NCBI GenBank assembly: GCA_945952315.1
Contig: CAMFIE010000005.1
Location: forward strand, 119,396-183,395
DNA from: an uncultured Rhizobium sp.
Lineage (GTDB): Bacteria > Pseudomonadota > Alphaproteobacteria > Rhizobiales > Rhizobiaceae
Direction of reading: 5' to 3'
DNA length: 64,000 nucleotides
Each line of letters starts with the position of its first letter. Position 1 is the stretch's first letter. The notes below the pieces were generated by a model that was not told the origin of the DNA, did not search any database, and saw only the letters and a list, made by a program, of their open reading frames with translations. Of this stretch, positions 55,664 through 62,736 are shown one piece after another. The position numbers and the translations under genes were made by a program.

Positions 55664-55715
55664 GGTGCGGCGGCCAGGCGATGGACGAACCCCATTTTGG
55701 CATCGCCGCCGCACC
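55664..55715 (+). ncRNA. 30-nt-loop hairpin element, copy 11
   Basis: GGTGCGGCGGC and GCCGCCGCACC pair perfectly over 11 bases. The loop 55675-55704 is 30 bases, starts CA, has GAACCCCA at positions 13-20 and ends in C. It starts six bases after the stop codon of the recombinase-like gene. Confidence 0.8.
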
Positions 55716-55721
55716 ACCCCA

Positions 55722-55754
55722 AAAACGCAAAAGCCCCAATCCGTAGACTGGGGC
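55722..55754 (-). terminator. Terminator of the repressor-2 transcript
   Basis: On the minus strand GCCCCA and TGGGGC pair around a ten-base loop and are followed by TTTTGCGTTTTT. It ends leftward transcription from the repressor-2 gene before it would meet the rightward transcript. Confidence 0.7.
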
Positions 55755-55901
55755 CTGCTCCTACTAGATGGCGGTGGAGACATCTGCGTTACCACACGCA
55801 GAATATGACGATTACCAGTCGTCGTCCGCTCACCTTTCGATACGCCCACCACAGACGCGGCAGTGTCTATACCACCATCTTACAATTTTGTCAACTAGCC
55901 G

Positions 55902-56489
55902 TTAACCTGCGACGCGTTCAGCAAGGATGATGACATGCACAGCACTTATACCGGAAACTTCAATGGTATCCGCCGCGCTATGCTGGCGGATCGCAGCCTT
56001 ATCATTGTTGATGCCGACAAGCTGGCCGATCCACGCTTGCCCGTTGGTCGTGTGAACCATGACATCATTGCCGGGCTGCGGCCAACGACTTGGATCTACC
56101 CAAGCCTTGCACCCGAAAATGAACGCTGGTTCCATCACTTTCGTATCAACGCGAATGCAGTACTGCGTGAGGGGAAAGCGCTTGCCGCCAACTTCTGGAA
56201 AACTCCACTTTCCGTCCTTTCGGTCAGACACCTTGCCGTAAACAAGGTCAAGCTTGGGAATTTTCTTGCTGGTGGCGCCTTCCTTAGCCTCATCTGCAAG
56301 CATTTTAAGCTCGTCGATCGAGATGCGCAGAAAGCCAGAAATGGATTCGTGAAAGCGTTCCCTCGGCACAGCGCCAGTTATCCAGGAGTGCAGGGTTTGC
56401 TGGCTCCATCCGTGCTGTCGGGCAATTGAGTGTTCTGACAGTCCGGATTTTTCGTAAGCATTCTTAATCATCTGAGAAAGGCGCGACAT
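55902..56489 (-). CDS. S24-like phage repressor 2
   Basis: 195 residues. The N-terminal helix-turn-helix (about 3-55, LSQMIKNAYEKSGLSEHSIARQHGWSQQTLHSWITGAVP) is Cro/CI-like, and the C-terminal domain (about 105-195) has the LexA/S24 fold pattern. The usual nucleophile serine of the (G)DSMEP motif is replaced (here DTKVMEP) and no Ala-Gly site is evident, so self-cleavage appears lost. The ATG at 56489 was chosen because it gives the helix-turn-helix start; a GTG lies at 56501. It is divergent from the rightward early genes, with its own operators in between. Confidence 0.8.
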   Translation of the reverse strand: MSRLSQMIKNAYEKSGLSEHSIARQHGWSQQTLHSWITGAVPRERFHESISGFLRISIDELKMLADEAKEGATSKKIPKLDLVYGKVSDRKDGKWSFPEVGGKRFPLTQYCIRVDTKVMEPAFIFGCKAWVDPSRWPQPGNDVMVHTTNGQAWIGQLVGINNDKAAIRQHSAADTIEVSGISAVHVIILAERVAG

Positions 56490-56501
56490 GGCTTTGACCA
56501 C

Positions 56502-56564
56502 TTGACAAATTTGTTAAAATAGATTACCGTTCCAAGCTATGACAAATTACCACAAATTTGTCAA
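56502..56564. promoter_or_regulatory. Operators and promoters of repressor 2
   Basis: TTGACAAATTTGTTAA (56502-56517), ATGACAAATT (56539-56548) and AAATTTGTCAAT (56554-56565) share the half-site TGACAAATT. On the minus strand TTGACA (56564-56559) and CATAGC, 17 bases on, could drive the repressor gene. The sequence differs completely from the TTGTAC operators of repressor 1, so the two repressors have separate targets. Confidence 0.65.
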
Positions 56565-56629
56565 TAATGGCGGCTCGCCACACCATGGCCAATGCCGCCA
56601 CGACCAACCACCACTACCGAGGAGACAAA

Positions 56630-56821
56630 ATGACCAAGAGAATCCTGCTTGACGGGATGCGTTCGCCACGTGCGCTCATCGCATCCAATGACAACAACCC
56701 GGAGCGCGTCACGCGCTTTGTTCCGTACAACGGCGGATGCTCAACTACGAGCGGCATGACTGCTGTAACGCTTCCGCGCGTTCCGTCTATTGATGGCCAG
56801 GTCAAGAAGGTGGCGGCATGA
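56630..56821 (+). CDS. Hypothetical small phage protein
   Basis: 63 residues, not recognised (MTKRILLDGMRSPRALIASNDNNPERV...). It contains the SNDNN motif shared by several proteins of this element. GAGGAGACAAA precedes the ATG. It is the first gene right of the second repressor's operators and ends in an ATGA overlap with the next gene. Confidence 0.62.
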   Translation: MTKRILLDGMRSPRALIASNDNNPERVTRFVPYNGGCSTTSGMTAVTLPRVPSIDGQVKKVAA

Positions 56822-57114
56822 GCGAGACCTGCGAAAACTGCGGCGAAACCTTCTTTTTCCATGGCGACAGAGTGCGCCTCGTCCAAAACCATCTTGTGTG
56901 CGGCCAAGTCATTGATGAGCACGGGTGGCATCAAAAGTACCTAGTGCGCATAATTGGGCTACTAGAGCCAGTTTGGTACAAACACATCGAGCTTGAGCCT
57001 GATCCTGACTTTGAACCGCCGCAGGATGCGACCGTGCCGATCCCTGCGGAAGACGGAAACAACATCATTTCATTTGCGGATGCGCGTGTTCGTGCTGCTG
57101 GAGGGCTTCACTGA
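56818..57114 (+). CDS. Hypothetical small zinc-ribbon-like phage protein
   Basis: 98 residues. An N-terminal CENCGETFFFHGDRV with a later cysteine (LVCGQV) may bind zinc. The middle part is beta-rich. It is coupled to both neighbours (ATGA at the start; the stop codon's last base begins the next ATG). No function assigned. Confidence 0.6.
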   Translation: MSETCENCGETFFFHGDRVRLVQNHLVCGQVIDEHGWHQKYLVRIIGLLEPVWYKHIELEPDPDFEPPQDATVPIPAEDGNNIISFADARVRAAGGLH

Positions 57115-58094
57115 TGGCTAAATTTAAGGTCGGTGATCGTGTTGTTTGCACGGAGAGAAGCACCGTTCGTTTTCCGGGAGATGTTGGTGAGGAATATGTT
57201 GTCGCTTCCGTGAACGGGTCAGGGAACATCGCGCTTGTTGGCGAGGGCGATAGCCACTGCGAAGCAAGCCGATTCAAGCTTGTCGAAAAGAAGACTGAAG
57301 AGGCAGCAGAAAAACCAAACTTCAAGCCGGGTGATCGTGTCCTGCTGGTGAAAGATTGCGGGTCAGCAAAAGTTGGTGCCATGGCAACCGTGGGGCCGCG
57401 CGGCATGTTTGGTGAATTTGTTGATATCGAGTTTGACCGAAATGGTCATGATGGCGGCATGCCTGATGGTGGATACTACCCGTACCAATTTATCCTCGTA
57501 TCCCGAGGGTGGCCAACACCTGCCACACAAGCAACGCCCACAACTCGGCATCCAGTTTCTGTGCAAGTAGACGCAATCGACGAAGAATATGGTCCGGTAG
57601 TCACGGCAGCTACCATCAGCCCCGCAATCGTCTGCCTGATGAAAAATGGACGGCCACTGCCTGCAAAGGAGCCGTTTGTGCATGCAAACCCTGTTGCAGC
57701 ATCCAAGGAAGCAGGCCGCCTCGCCAACAAGCACCGTGGCGAAGAGTTCGCGGTCTATGTGTTGGCTGCCACAAGGAAGGATGACCCGCCGCCGGCCAAG
57801 TTCAAGGTTGGCGATCATGTTTCTGTGCGACGCGCATTTGGCCGTGTGGACAGGATTAAGACGGCTGCGTTCATCAATGGAAAGTGGGGGTACACGCTTC
57901 ATAAGATGAAGGGCTTCTATCTTGATGACGATATCAGCGAAGTAAAGTGCGAGCACGAATGGCAACGGCTTGCGCAGACAGGACAACGTGGCGCTGCGAT
58001 CCGCATCATTCATGAAAAGACCGGACTGCCGCTTGAGCACGCGCGTCTTGCCGTAAACTCATGGGTAGACGCCATGATGATCGGCCGCATTTAG
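57114..58094 (+). CDS. Multi-SH3/KOW-like phage protein with L7/L12-like tail
   Basis: 326 residues. Three repeats start with the pattern (K/N)FK(V/P)GDR/HV (residues about 3-9, about 69-75 and about 228-234), typical of KOW or Mib/Herc2-like small beta-barrels. The C-terminal segment QTGQRGAAIRIIHEKTGLPLEHARLAVNSWVD resembles the C-terminal domain of ribosomal protein L7/L12 (AIKxxRExTGLGLKEAK). The combination is unusual. It could bind nucleic acid or the translation machinery, but no function is established. Confidence 0.6.
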   Translation: MAKFKVGDRVVCTERSTVRFPGDVGEEYVVASVNGSGNIALVGEGDSHCEASRFKLVEKKTEEAAEKPNFKPGDRVLLVKDCGSAKVGAMATVGPRGMFGEFVDIEFDRNGHDGGMPDGGYYPYQFILVSRGWPTPATQATPTTRHPVSVQVDAIDEEYGPVVTAATISPAIVCLMKNGRPLPAKEPFVHANPVAASKEAGRLANKHRGEEFAVYVLAATRKDDPPPAKFKVGDHVSVRRAFGRVDRIKTAAFINGKWGYTLHKMKGFYLDDDISEVKCEHEWQRLAQTGQRGAAIRIIHEKTGLPLEHARLAVNSWVDAMMIGRI

Positions 58095-58131
58095 CCGCCT
58101 ATCCCTCACCACCACCCATCCACCACAACCA

Positions 58132-58154
58132 GCCGCGTCAATACCAGGCGCGGC
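58132..58154 (+). promoter_or_regulatory. 23-nt ACCA-loop hairpin in leader
   Basis: GCCGCGTC and GGCGCGGC pair (one U.G) around the seven-base loop AATACCA, followed by GAGGAGAC and the next start codon. Two further hairpins of the same size and loop type precede the exonuclease and clamp genes. Confidence 0.55.
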
Positions 58155-58173
58155 AATAGAGGAGACTTGACCA

Positions 58174-58371
58174 ATGGCAGAAGCGCATCTCGCACATCAA
58201 ACGAGTTACACCAGAACTGGCAAGCTTAACATGCTCAACCGCAAGCCTTACCGCAGCAAGGCGCAGAAGGCGCTTGCGCGCAATACTGCTTCCAAAGGCG
58301 CCGACGGAACGCACCGAAGCACCGCGCCCGTTTCCTTTCATCGTGCGCCCAAGCAGCAGGTATCTGCATGA
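58174..58371 (+). CDS. Hypothetical small basic phage protein
   Basis: 65 residues, strongly basic and probably unstructured (RKPYRSKAQKALARNTASKGADGTHRS). GAGGAGACTTGACCA precedes the ATG. Its stop overlaps the start of the following membrane peptide gene. Confidence 0.55.
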   Translation: MAEAHLAHQTSYTRTGKLNMLNRKPYRSKAQKALARNTASKGADGTHRSTAPVSFHRAPKQQVSA

Positions 58372-58487
58372 TGGCGCCGCTTGACTACGAGCCGGTGACG
58401 CCACCGCCGCCGAAGAAGCCAGACTATGTGGCCTACGTCGTGATGTTCGCGGCAATCCTTGTCGTGCTCATGGCCATCACAAGCTAA
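58368..58487 (+). CDS. Tiny proline-rich membrane protein
   Basis: 39 residues: an N-terminal proline-rich stretch (YEPVTPPPPKKPDY) followed by one transmembrane helix (about 22-38, VAYVVMFAAILVVLMAI). The start overlaps the stop of the preceding gene (ATGA). Similar PPPP-KK-plus-helix peptides are common in phage genomes. Confidence 0.6.
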   Translation: MMAPLDYEPVTPPPPKKPDYVAYVVMFAAILVVLMAITS

Positions 58488-58512
58488 CCACCACCACCTA
58501 TTAGGAGACAAA

Positions 58513-59301
58513 ATGGCTATCAGCCTTTCTTCGCTCAAATCTACCAAGAGAACCTCGCCGCCTGTCGTCCTGCTTTACGGCGTGGATGGCATTGGCAAGA
58601 CCAGCCTTGCCGCTGAATTTCCAAGCCCGATCTATCTTGCTACGGAAGGCGAGCGGCCGCCGTCCGACGTTGAGCTCGTCACTCCCGGCACGATCGAGAC
58701 ATTTGACGATTTGTTGAACGTCTTTGATGAGCTTCTGACGCAGGATCACGACCGTCGCACCGTCATCGTTGACAGCATTGACGGCCTTGAACCGCTTGTT
58801 TGGTCGGCAACATGTGCCCGGCTTGGAGTCACTAGCATTGAAGAGCCAGGATTTGGCCGCGGCTATATGGAGGCGGACCGAGAATGGAATGAGCACCTTG
58901 CAGCCGTGGCGGCACTGTCCAATGCCGGCATGTATGTTGTGCAACTGGCGCATCCGGAAATCATCCGTTTTGATAGCCCGACGACAGATCCATACTCTCG
59001 TTACCAGCCAAAAATTCACAAGCGCGCCAATGCACTAGTTCGCGAAAAGTCTGACGTGGTTGCGTTCATGAATTATCGCGTGACGATCAAGGAGAAGGAG
59101 GTGGCGCGCCAGACAAAAGTCGCCCATGCCGAGGGTGGCAAGGAGCGTCAGGTCCACGTCAATGAAGGACCGGGATTCATGGCGAAGAACCGCTACAGTA
59201 TGCCGGATGCAATCGCGTACCGCAAAGGGCAGGGCTTTACCGAACTGTCCAAGTACTGGCCGACCGCCAATGACAACGACCAGAAGCGAAAGGCGGCGTG
59301 A
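58513..59301 (+). CDS. Phage RecA-like ATP-binding protein
   Basis: 262 residues of the AAA_24/RecA-like phage ATPase type. Walker A is GVDGIGKTSL (about 23-32), and a Walker-B-like RTVIVDSIDGLEPLVW is at about 95. The family is found next to single-strand-binding and recombination genes in phages, including Sak4-type annealing systems. Here it precedes a DUF669 protein, which supports a role in phage recombination or replication. TTAGGAGACAAA precedes the ATG at 58513. A TANDND motif is near the C terminus. Confidence 0.82.
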   Translation: MAISLSSLKSTKRTSPPVVLLYGVDGIGKTSLAAEFPSPIYLATEGERPPSDVELVTPGTIETFDDLLNVFDELLTQDHDRRTVIVDSIDGLEPLVWSATCARLGVTSIEEPGFGRGYMEADREWNEHLAAVAALSNAGMYVVQLAHPEIIRFDSPTTDPYSRYQPKIHKRANALVREKSDVVAFMNYRVTIKEKEVARQTKVAHAEGGKERQVHVNEGPGFMAKNRYSMPDAIAYRKGQGFTELSKYWPTANDNDQKRKAA

Positions 59302-59456
59302 TGATTCACCGTGATATTCGCTATGGGTGCGCTGCGTCTGCTGGAGTTTTGGCGATAGTGATGACTATCGCTGACCATAGGCTTCTCACTGTTGCAGTAT
59401 TCGCAGCCTTCTTCTCTGGCGCATGCATCGCCATAGCCAACATTGGTGGCCGCTAA
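59301..59456 (+). CDS. Small two-helix membrane protein
   Basis: 51 residues with two hydrophobic helices (about 9-24, AASAGVLAIVMTIADH, and about 27-48, LLTVAVFAAFFSGACIAIANIG). The ATG overlaps the ATPase stop (TGATG) and its stop overlaps the next ATG (TAATG). No function known. Confidence 0.58.
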   Translation: MIHRDIRYGCAASAGVLAIVMTIADHRLLTVAVFAAFFSGACIAIANIGGR

Positions 59457-59605
59457 TGTTCCAGAGAAGCAACTGGTTTGCGTGGTTTCCCGTCATGGTT
59501 AGCACGCCGAACGGTAAACGGCTGTCATGGATCGAGACAATCATGCGCGAGCGCGCATGGACAGAAAATGGCGCCGGACCGTGGCGCTATTATGCCTACA
59601 ACTAA
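59456..59605 (+). CDS. Hypothetical small phage protein
   Basis: 49 residues, tryptophan-rich (NWFAWFP, LSWIETIMRERAWTENGAGPWRYYAYN). Its start overlaps the previous stop. Function unknown. Confidence 0.5.
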   Translation: MFQRSNWFAWFPVMVSTPNGKRLSWIETIMRERAWTENGAGPWRYYAYN

Positions 59606-59632
59606 ACCAACCACCACCAAGGAGACTGACAT

Positions 59633-60202
59633 ATGGCACGCATTGGCGTCAGAGTTGAAGCTACCGAAGAAAACACGCAGCAGCGTGACTATGGAAACCT
59701 GCCGAATGGCGACTATCGCCTTGAGATTTCAGCGTCCGAAGTCAAGGAAACAGGCGAAGGCACACGCGATCACAAGATCGTCCTGAAGGTCACATATGAT
59801 GTGATTGAGCCAGACGAGTTCAAGGGCCGAAAGCTGTTCGGAAACTACAACCTGCAAAACCCAAATTCCCAGGCGCAGGATATCGGCCAGCGGCAGTTTG
59901 CATGTTTGCTTCGCGCCATGGAGTTGAATGAGGCGCCGGAGGATTCCGACGAGCTCCACTTCGTCGCGTTCATGGCGAAGATCGGGATGGGGAAGCCGTC
60001 CAAGGATGGTCAGTACGAAGCGCGCAACGAGATCAAGAAGTACTACTATCCGGATGAGGGCAACGTTCCGGCGCCTTCCATCGATGCTAACCAGCCCGTT
60101 GCAGCTAACGACAATAAGCCCGCACCGCAGCGGCAGTCACAGGCCGCAGCAAAGCCCGCAGCGTCAGCAACCGGTGCTCGCCGTCCGTGGGGGAGCAAGT
60201 GA
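59633..60202 (+). CDS. DUF669 phage protein
   Basis: 189 residues. The beta-rich N-terminal domain (about 20-135) matches the DUF669 pattern: NLPNGDYRLEISASEVKETGEGTRDHKIVLKVTYDVIEPDEFKGRKLFGNYNLQNPNSQAQDIGQRQFACLLRAM. A disordered Ala/Pro/Gln tail ends in PWGSK, and tails of this kind are typical of single-strand-binding-like proteins. DUF669 genes are paired with RecA-like ATPases in phages. The tail contains AANDNK. AAGGAGACTGACAT precedes the start. Confidence 0.82.
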   Translation: MARIGVRVEATEENTQQRDYGNLPNGDYRLEISASEVKETGEGTRDHKIVLKVTYDVIEPDEFKGRKLFGNYNLQNPNSQAQDIGQRQFACLLRAMELNEAPEDSDELHFVAFMAKIGMGKPSKDGQYEARNEIKKYYYPDEGNVPAPSIDANQPVAANDNKPAPQRQSQAAAKPAASATGARRPWGSK

Positions 60203-60366
60203 TGGGATGGCCGCAGATCACCATCATTGTTCTTGGCGCGATGAGCGTGGGGCTGCATCTTGCGAAAGATGGGCAGCCGAGAACCGGTAAATACAGCTTT
60301 TTCCTTTCGGCGTTCACAGTTGGTACAGAAATGTATGTCCTGCACGCTGGCGGTTTTTTCAGCTAA
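60202..60366 (+). CDS. Small membrane protein
   Basis: 54 residues: two hydrophobic segments (ITIIVLGAMSVGLHLA and YSFFLSAFTVGTEMYVLHAGGFF) separated by KDGQPRTGK. It overlaps the DUF669 stop (TGATG). Similar two-helix proteins occur widely in alphaproteobacterial prophages at this position. Confidence 0.65.
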   Translation: MGWPQITIIVLGAMSVGLHLAKDGQPRTGKYSFFLSAFTVGTEMYVLHAGGFFS

Positions 60367-60374
60367 CCCACTTT

Positions 60375-60397
60375 GCGGCCCGTCACCAGCGGGCCGC
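60375..60397 (+). promoter_or_regulatory. 23-nt ACCA-loop hairpin in leader
   Basis: GCGGCCCG and CGGGCCGC pair around TCACCAG, followed by GCACCCACCACATGAGGAGA and the exonuclease start codon. Same size and layout as 58132-58154 and 60961-60983. Confidence 0.55.
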
Positions 60398-60424
60398 GCA
60401 CCCACCACATGAGGAGAAGAGATA

Positions 60425-60952
60425 ATGCGCGACTTGATGATTGATATTGAAACGTTAGGCACTGCTCCTGGCAGTGTCATTCTAAGCATCGGAGCAATCA
60501 ACTTTGACGCAGAGACAGGAGACTTTGGAGATGAGTTTTATGCGGCAATTGATCCGGATTCTGGAATTCATCTTGGTATGGGCATAGATGCTTCAACCGT
60601 AAAGTGGTGGATGCAGCAGTCTGAATGCGCAAGGTTATCAGCATTTTCGGGTGAAACGCATCTCTCCAAAGCCTTGTTTGATCTGTATGAGTTTATTCAT
60701 GGTGCGGAGCCAACCAGAGTATGGGCCAAGCCACCGTCATTTGACATGGTGCTTCTTGAATCTGCTTATCGCGCCTGCGCCATTGACATTCCGTGGCACT
60801 ACAAATCGCCTCGTGACTGCAGAACGCTATTTGATATTGCCAACGTGGATCAGCCAAATGTTGGTGTGGCTCACAACGCACTGGACGATGCAAAATCTCA
60901 AGCGATTGGTGTGATCGAAGCATATCGCATTTTGTCTTTGCGCGCCGCCTAA
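60425..60952 (+). CDS. Phage DEDD-family 3'-5' exonuclease
   Basis: 175 residues with the DEDDh pattern: LMIDIETLG (first D and E), AKPPSFDMVLLE (D) and VAHNALDDAKSQA (H and last D). It is similar to the short exonucleases annotated as ExoVIII-like or Rv2179c-like in phages. It likely trims DNA or RNA during phage replication and recombination. GAGGAGAAGAGATA precedes the ATG. Clamp and nuclease genes follow. Confidence 0.85.
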   Translation: MRDLMIDIETLGTAPGSVILSIGAINFDAETGDFGDEFYAAIDPDSGIHLGMGIDASTVKWWMQQSECARLSAFSGETHLSKALFDLYEFIHGAEPTRVWAKPPSFDMVLLESAYRACAIDIPWHYKSPRDCRTLFDIANVDQPNVGVAHNALDDAKSQAIGVIEAYRILSLRAA

Positions 60953-60960
60953 CCACCTAC

Positions 60961-60983
60961 GCCTGCCGCTACCAACGGCAGGC
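60961..60983 (+). promoter_or_regulatory. 23-nt ACCA-loop hairpin in leader
   Basis: GCCTGCCG and CGGCAGGC pair perfectly around CTACCAA, followed by ACCCACCACATGAGGAGAC and the clamp gene start. Confidence 0.55.
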
Positions 60984-61006
60984 ACCCACCACATGAGGAG
61001 ACTAGC

Positions 61007-62059
61007 ATGCAGCTAACCATTGGCCGCGCTGAATTGGCGCGCGCGATTTCTTCCGTTGCCAAGGCCATTGAGGCGCGCAACACAATCCCCATCTTGGGCC
61101 ATGTGCTTATTGATGCCACTGGCGGCGATCTGCGGCTTGTAGGCACGGATCTGGACATTGAGGCAACTGCTACGGCGCATGCTGACATTTCTTCGCCAGG
61201 CGCCGTCTGCGTGGATGCCAAGCTTATTGGTGACATTGCCAACAAGGCAGGAAACGCGGACATCAACATTTCGCTTGATGACGGTGTGATGGTTATCAAG
61301 TCGGGACGGTCGCGCTTCTCGCTTCAAACGCAGCCCGCCGAGGACTTTCCGCATCTTCGAGTTGATGACTTTGAAGCTACTTTCGATGTTGATATCGCTT
61401 CACTTTTCGCTCCTGTGCAGTTTGCTATCAGCAATGAGGAGGCGCGCTTTTTCCTAAACGGCATCTACTTCATCGGCGGAAATGGCGTCCTGACTGCTGT
61501 AGCCACTGACGGCCATCGGCTCGCAAAGAAAACCACTGAAAGTGATGCGGTCTTTGAAGGCATCATTGTGCCAAAGAAGCTTTGCGGCATGCTTCCAAAG
61601 GGCGCATCTCAGGTTAGCGTCAATTCGCGATCTATCCAGATCAAGAACGGCGATCTGGTCTTGGTGTCAAAGCTGATTGATGGCTCTTACCCAGACTACG
61701 AACGCGTTATTCCGCGACAAAATGACAAAGTTGTTATTCTGAAACGTGATGACCTTGCCCGTGCATCCGAGCGCGTTGTGACCGTTTCAAGCATCAAAGG
61801 CCGTGGCGTAAAGCTATCTATCGCGCCAGGTTCTGTATCGCTTTCGGCGCGCTCTGATATCGGCACGGCAGTTGATGAGATTGAAGCTGAATATAGCGGT
61901 GAGCCGATCGATGTTGGTTTCAATAGCCAATACGTCCGCGACATGTTCGCCGTGATGCCGAGCGGCGACGTGAAGATGGAGCTGCAAGAAAACGGGCCTG
62001 CTCGGATCACGGGCAATGATCCGGATTGGGAAGGCGTCCTTATGCCAATGCGGGTGTAG
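61007..62059 (+). CDS. dnaN: Phage-encoded DNA polymerase III beta sliding clamp
   Basis: 350 residues, three-domain clamp. Visible are the N-terminal MQLTIGRAELARAISSVAKAIEARNTIPILGHVLIDA, RLVGTDLDIEATA, TAVATDGHRLAKK, PDYERVIPRQND and the C-terminal ending VLMPMRV (family PMRL). It forms a ring on DNA that tethers polymerases. Most phages use the host clamp, so a complete clamp gene is unusual. It shows lower GC than the core genes and lies among phage genes, so it is not the host dnaN. The ACCACATGAGGAGACTAGC leader precedes the start. Confidence 0.93.
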   Translation: MQLTIGRAELARAISSVAKAIEARNTIPILGHVLIDATGGDLRLVGTDLDIEATATAHADISSPGAVCVDAKLIGDIANKAGNADINISLDDGVMVIKSGRSRFSLQTQPAEDFPHLRVDDFEATFDVDIASLFAPVQFAISNEEARFFLNGIYFIGGNGVLTAVATDGHRLAKKTTESDAVFEGIIVPKKLCGMLPKGASQVSVNSRSIQIKNGDLVLVSKLIDGSYPDYERVIPRQNDKVVILKRDDLARASERVVTVSSIKGRGVKLSIAPGSVSLSARSDIGTAVDEIEAEYSGEPIDVGFNSQYVRDMFAVMPSGDVKMELQENGPARITGNDPDWEGVLMPMRV

Positions 62060-62063
62060 AAAG

Positions 62064-62333
62064 ATGACTGCGATTGAAGCGGACGGCGGGTCTTGGAGGC
62101 CCGCCAGCATATCGGAAGTGTTGGCTTTTGAAGACAACTGGTGTGCGCATTGCATGAACCACAGTGAAGAGAATGAATACAGCGAAAACGGCTGCGGCAT
62201 CCTTGATGGCGTCTATGCACACAGGCAACCACCGGAGGTCACCGTTAGATGCGGTCAGCCTTGGTGCACCGCCTATGAGGAAAACCAATCAAATCCGGCG
62301 CGATGCCTTTTCACCAAGGAGATGGATCTATGA
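62064..62333 (+). CDS. Hypothetical cysteine-rich phage protein
   Basis: 89 residues with cysteines in CAHCMNH, NGCG, VRCGQPWC and RCLF, which may form a zinc site. Its ATG follows the clamp stop by four bases, and its stop overlaps the next start (ATGA). Not recognised. Confidence 0.6.
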   Translation: MTAIEADGGSWRPASISEVLAFEDNWCAHCMNHSEENEYSENGCGILDGVYAHRQPPEVTVRCGQPWCTAYEENQSNPARCLFTKEMDL

Positions 62334-62542
62334 GCAAGATCAAAATTGAGTGGCTTACGGACGAAAACAACTGTGAAACTTGTGGCTGGAACTTTGCCGA
62401 GGGCGCCATCGTCACAATTGATGGCGATGTTGCGATTGAACTGCATCCTGCTGCGGCATGCTGGGACGGCGACAGCTACAGCGAGACAGAAGTCTACAAG
62501 AGGATTCTTGCGCACCTAGGGCATGAGTTGGAGATTGTTTGA
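62330..62542 (+). CDS. Hypothetical small phage protein
   Basis: 70 residues with a CETCGW motif and an acidic C terminus. It is coupled to both neighbours by overlapping start and stop codons. No function assigned. Confidence 0.6.
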   Translation: MSKIKIEWLTDENNCETCGWNFAEGAIVTIDGDVAIELHPAAACWDGDSYSETEVYKRILAHLGHELEIV

Positions 62543-62736
62543 TGGCATTGACCCGCCTTACAAGAGATCTTTCAGTCAATAAGGAGCTTGTAGCAAGTGT
62601 GCATTGGGACCGCAGTTACGGCACACAGTTAGTTGTTACAATGCATGATGGGACGCAACACCACATCAAGCACGAAGGTGGCTATACAGGCGGGGATGAC
62701 TGCTACAAAATTGAAAGGATACTACTTGATGCGTGA
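62542..62736 (+). CDS. Hypothetical small phage protein
   Basis: 64 residues, beta-rich (ASVHWDRSYGTQLVVTMHDGTQHHIKHEGGYTGGDDCYKIERILLDA). It starts on the last base of the previous stop and overlaps the next gene by eight bases. Not recognised. Confidence 0.58.
   Translation: MALTRLTRDLSVNKELVASVHWDRSYGTQLVVTMHDGTQHHIKHEGGYTGGDDCYKIERILLDA

Noticed and set aside
55935..56429. 164-codon + strand frame opposite repressor 2
   Set aside because: The minus strand gives a helix-turn-helix/S24 protein with operators upstream; the + frame has no family features.
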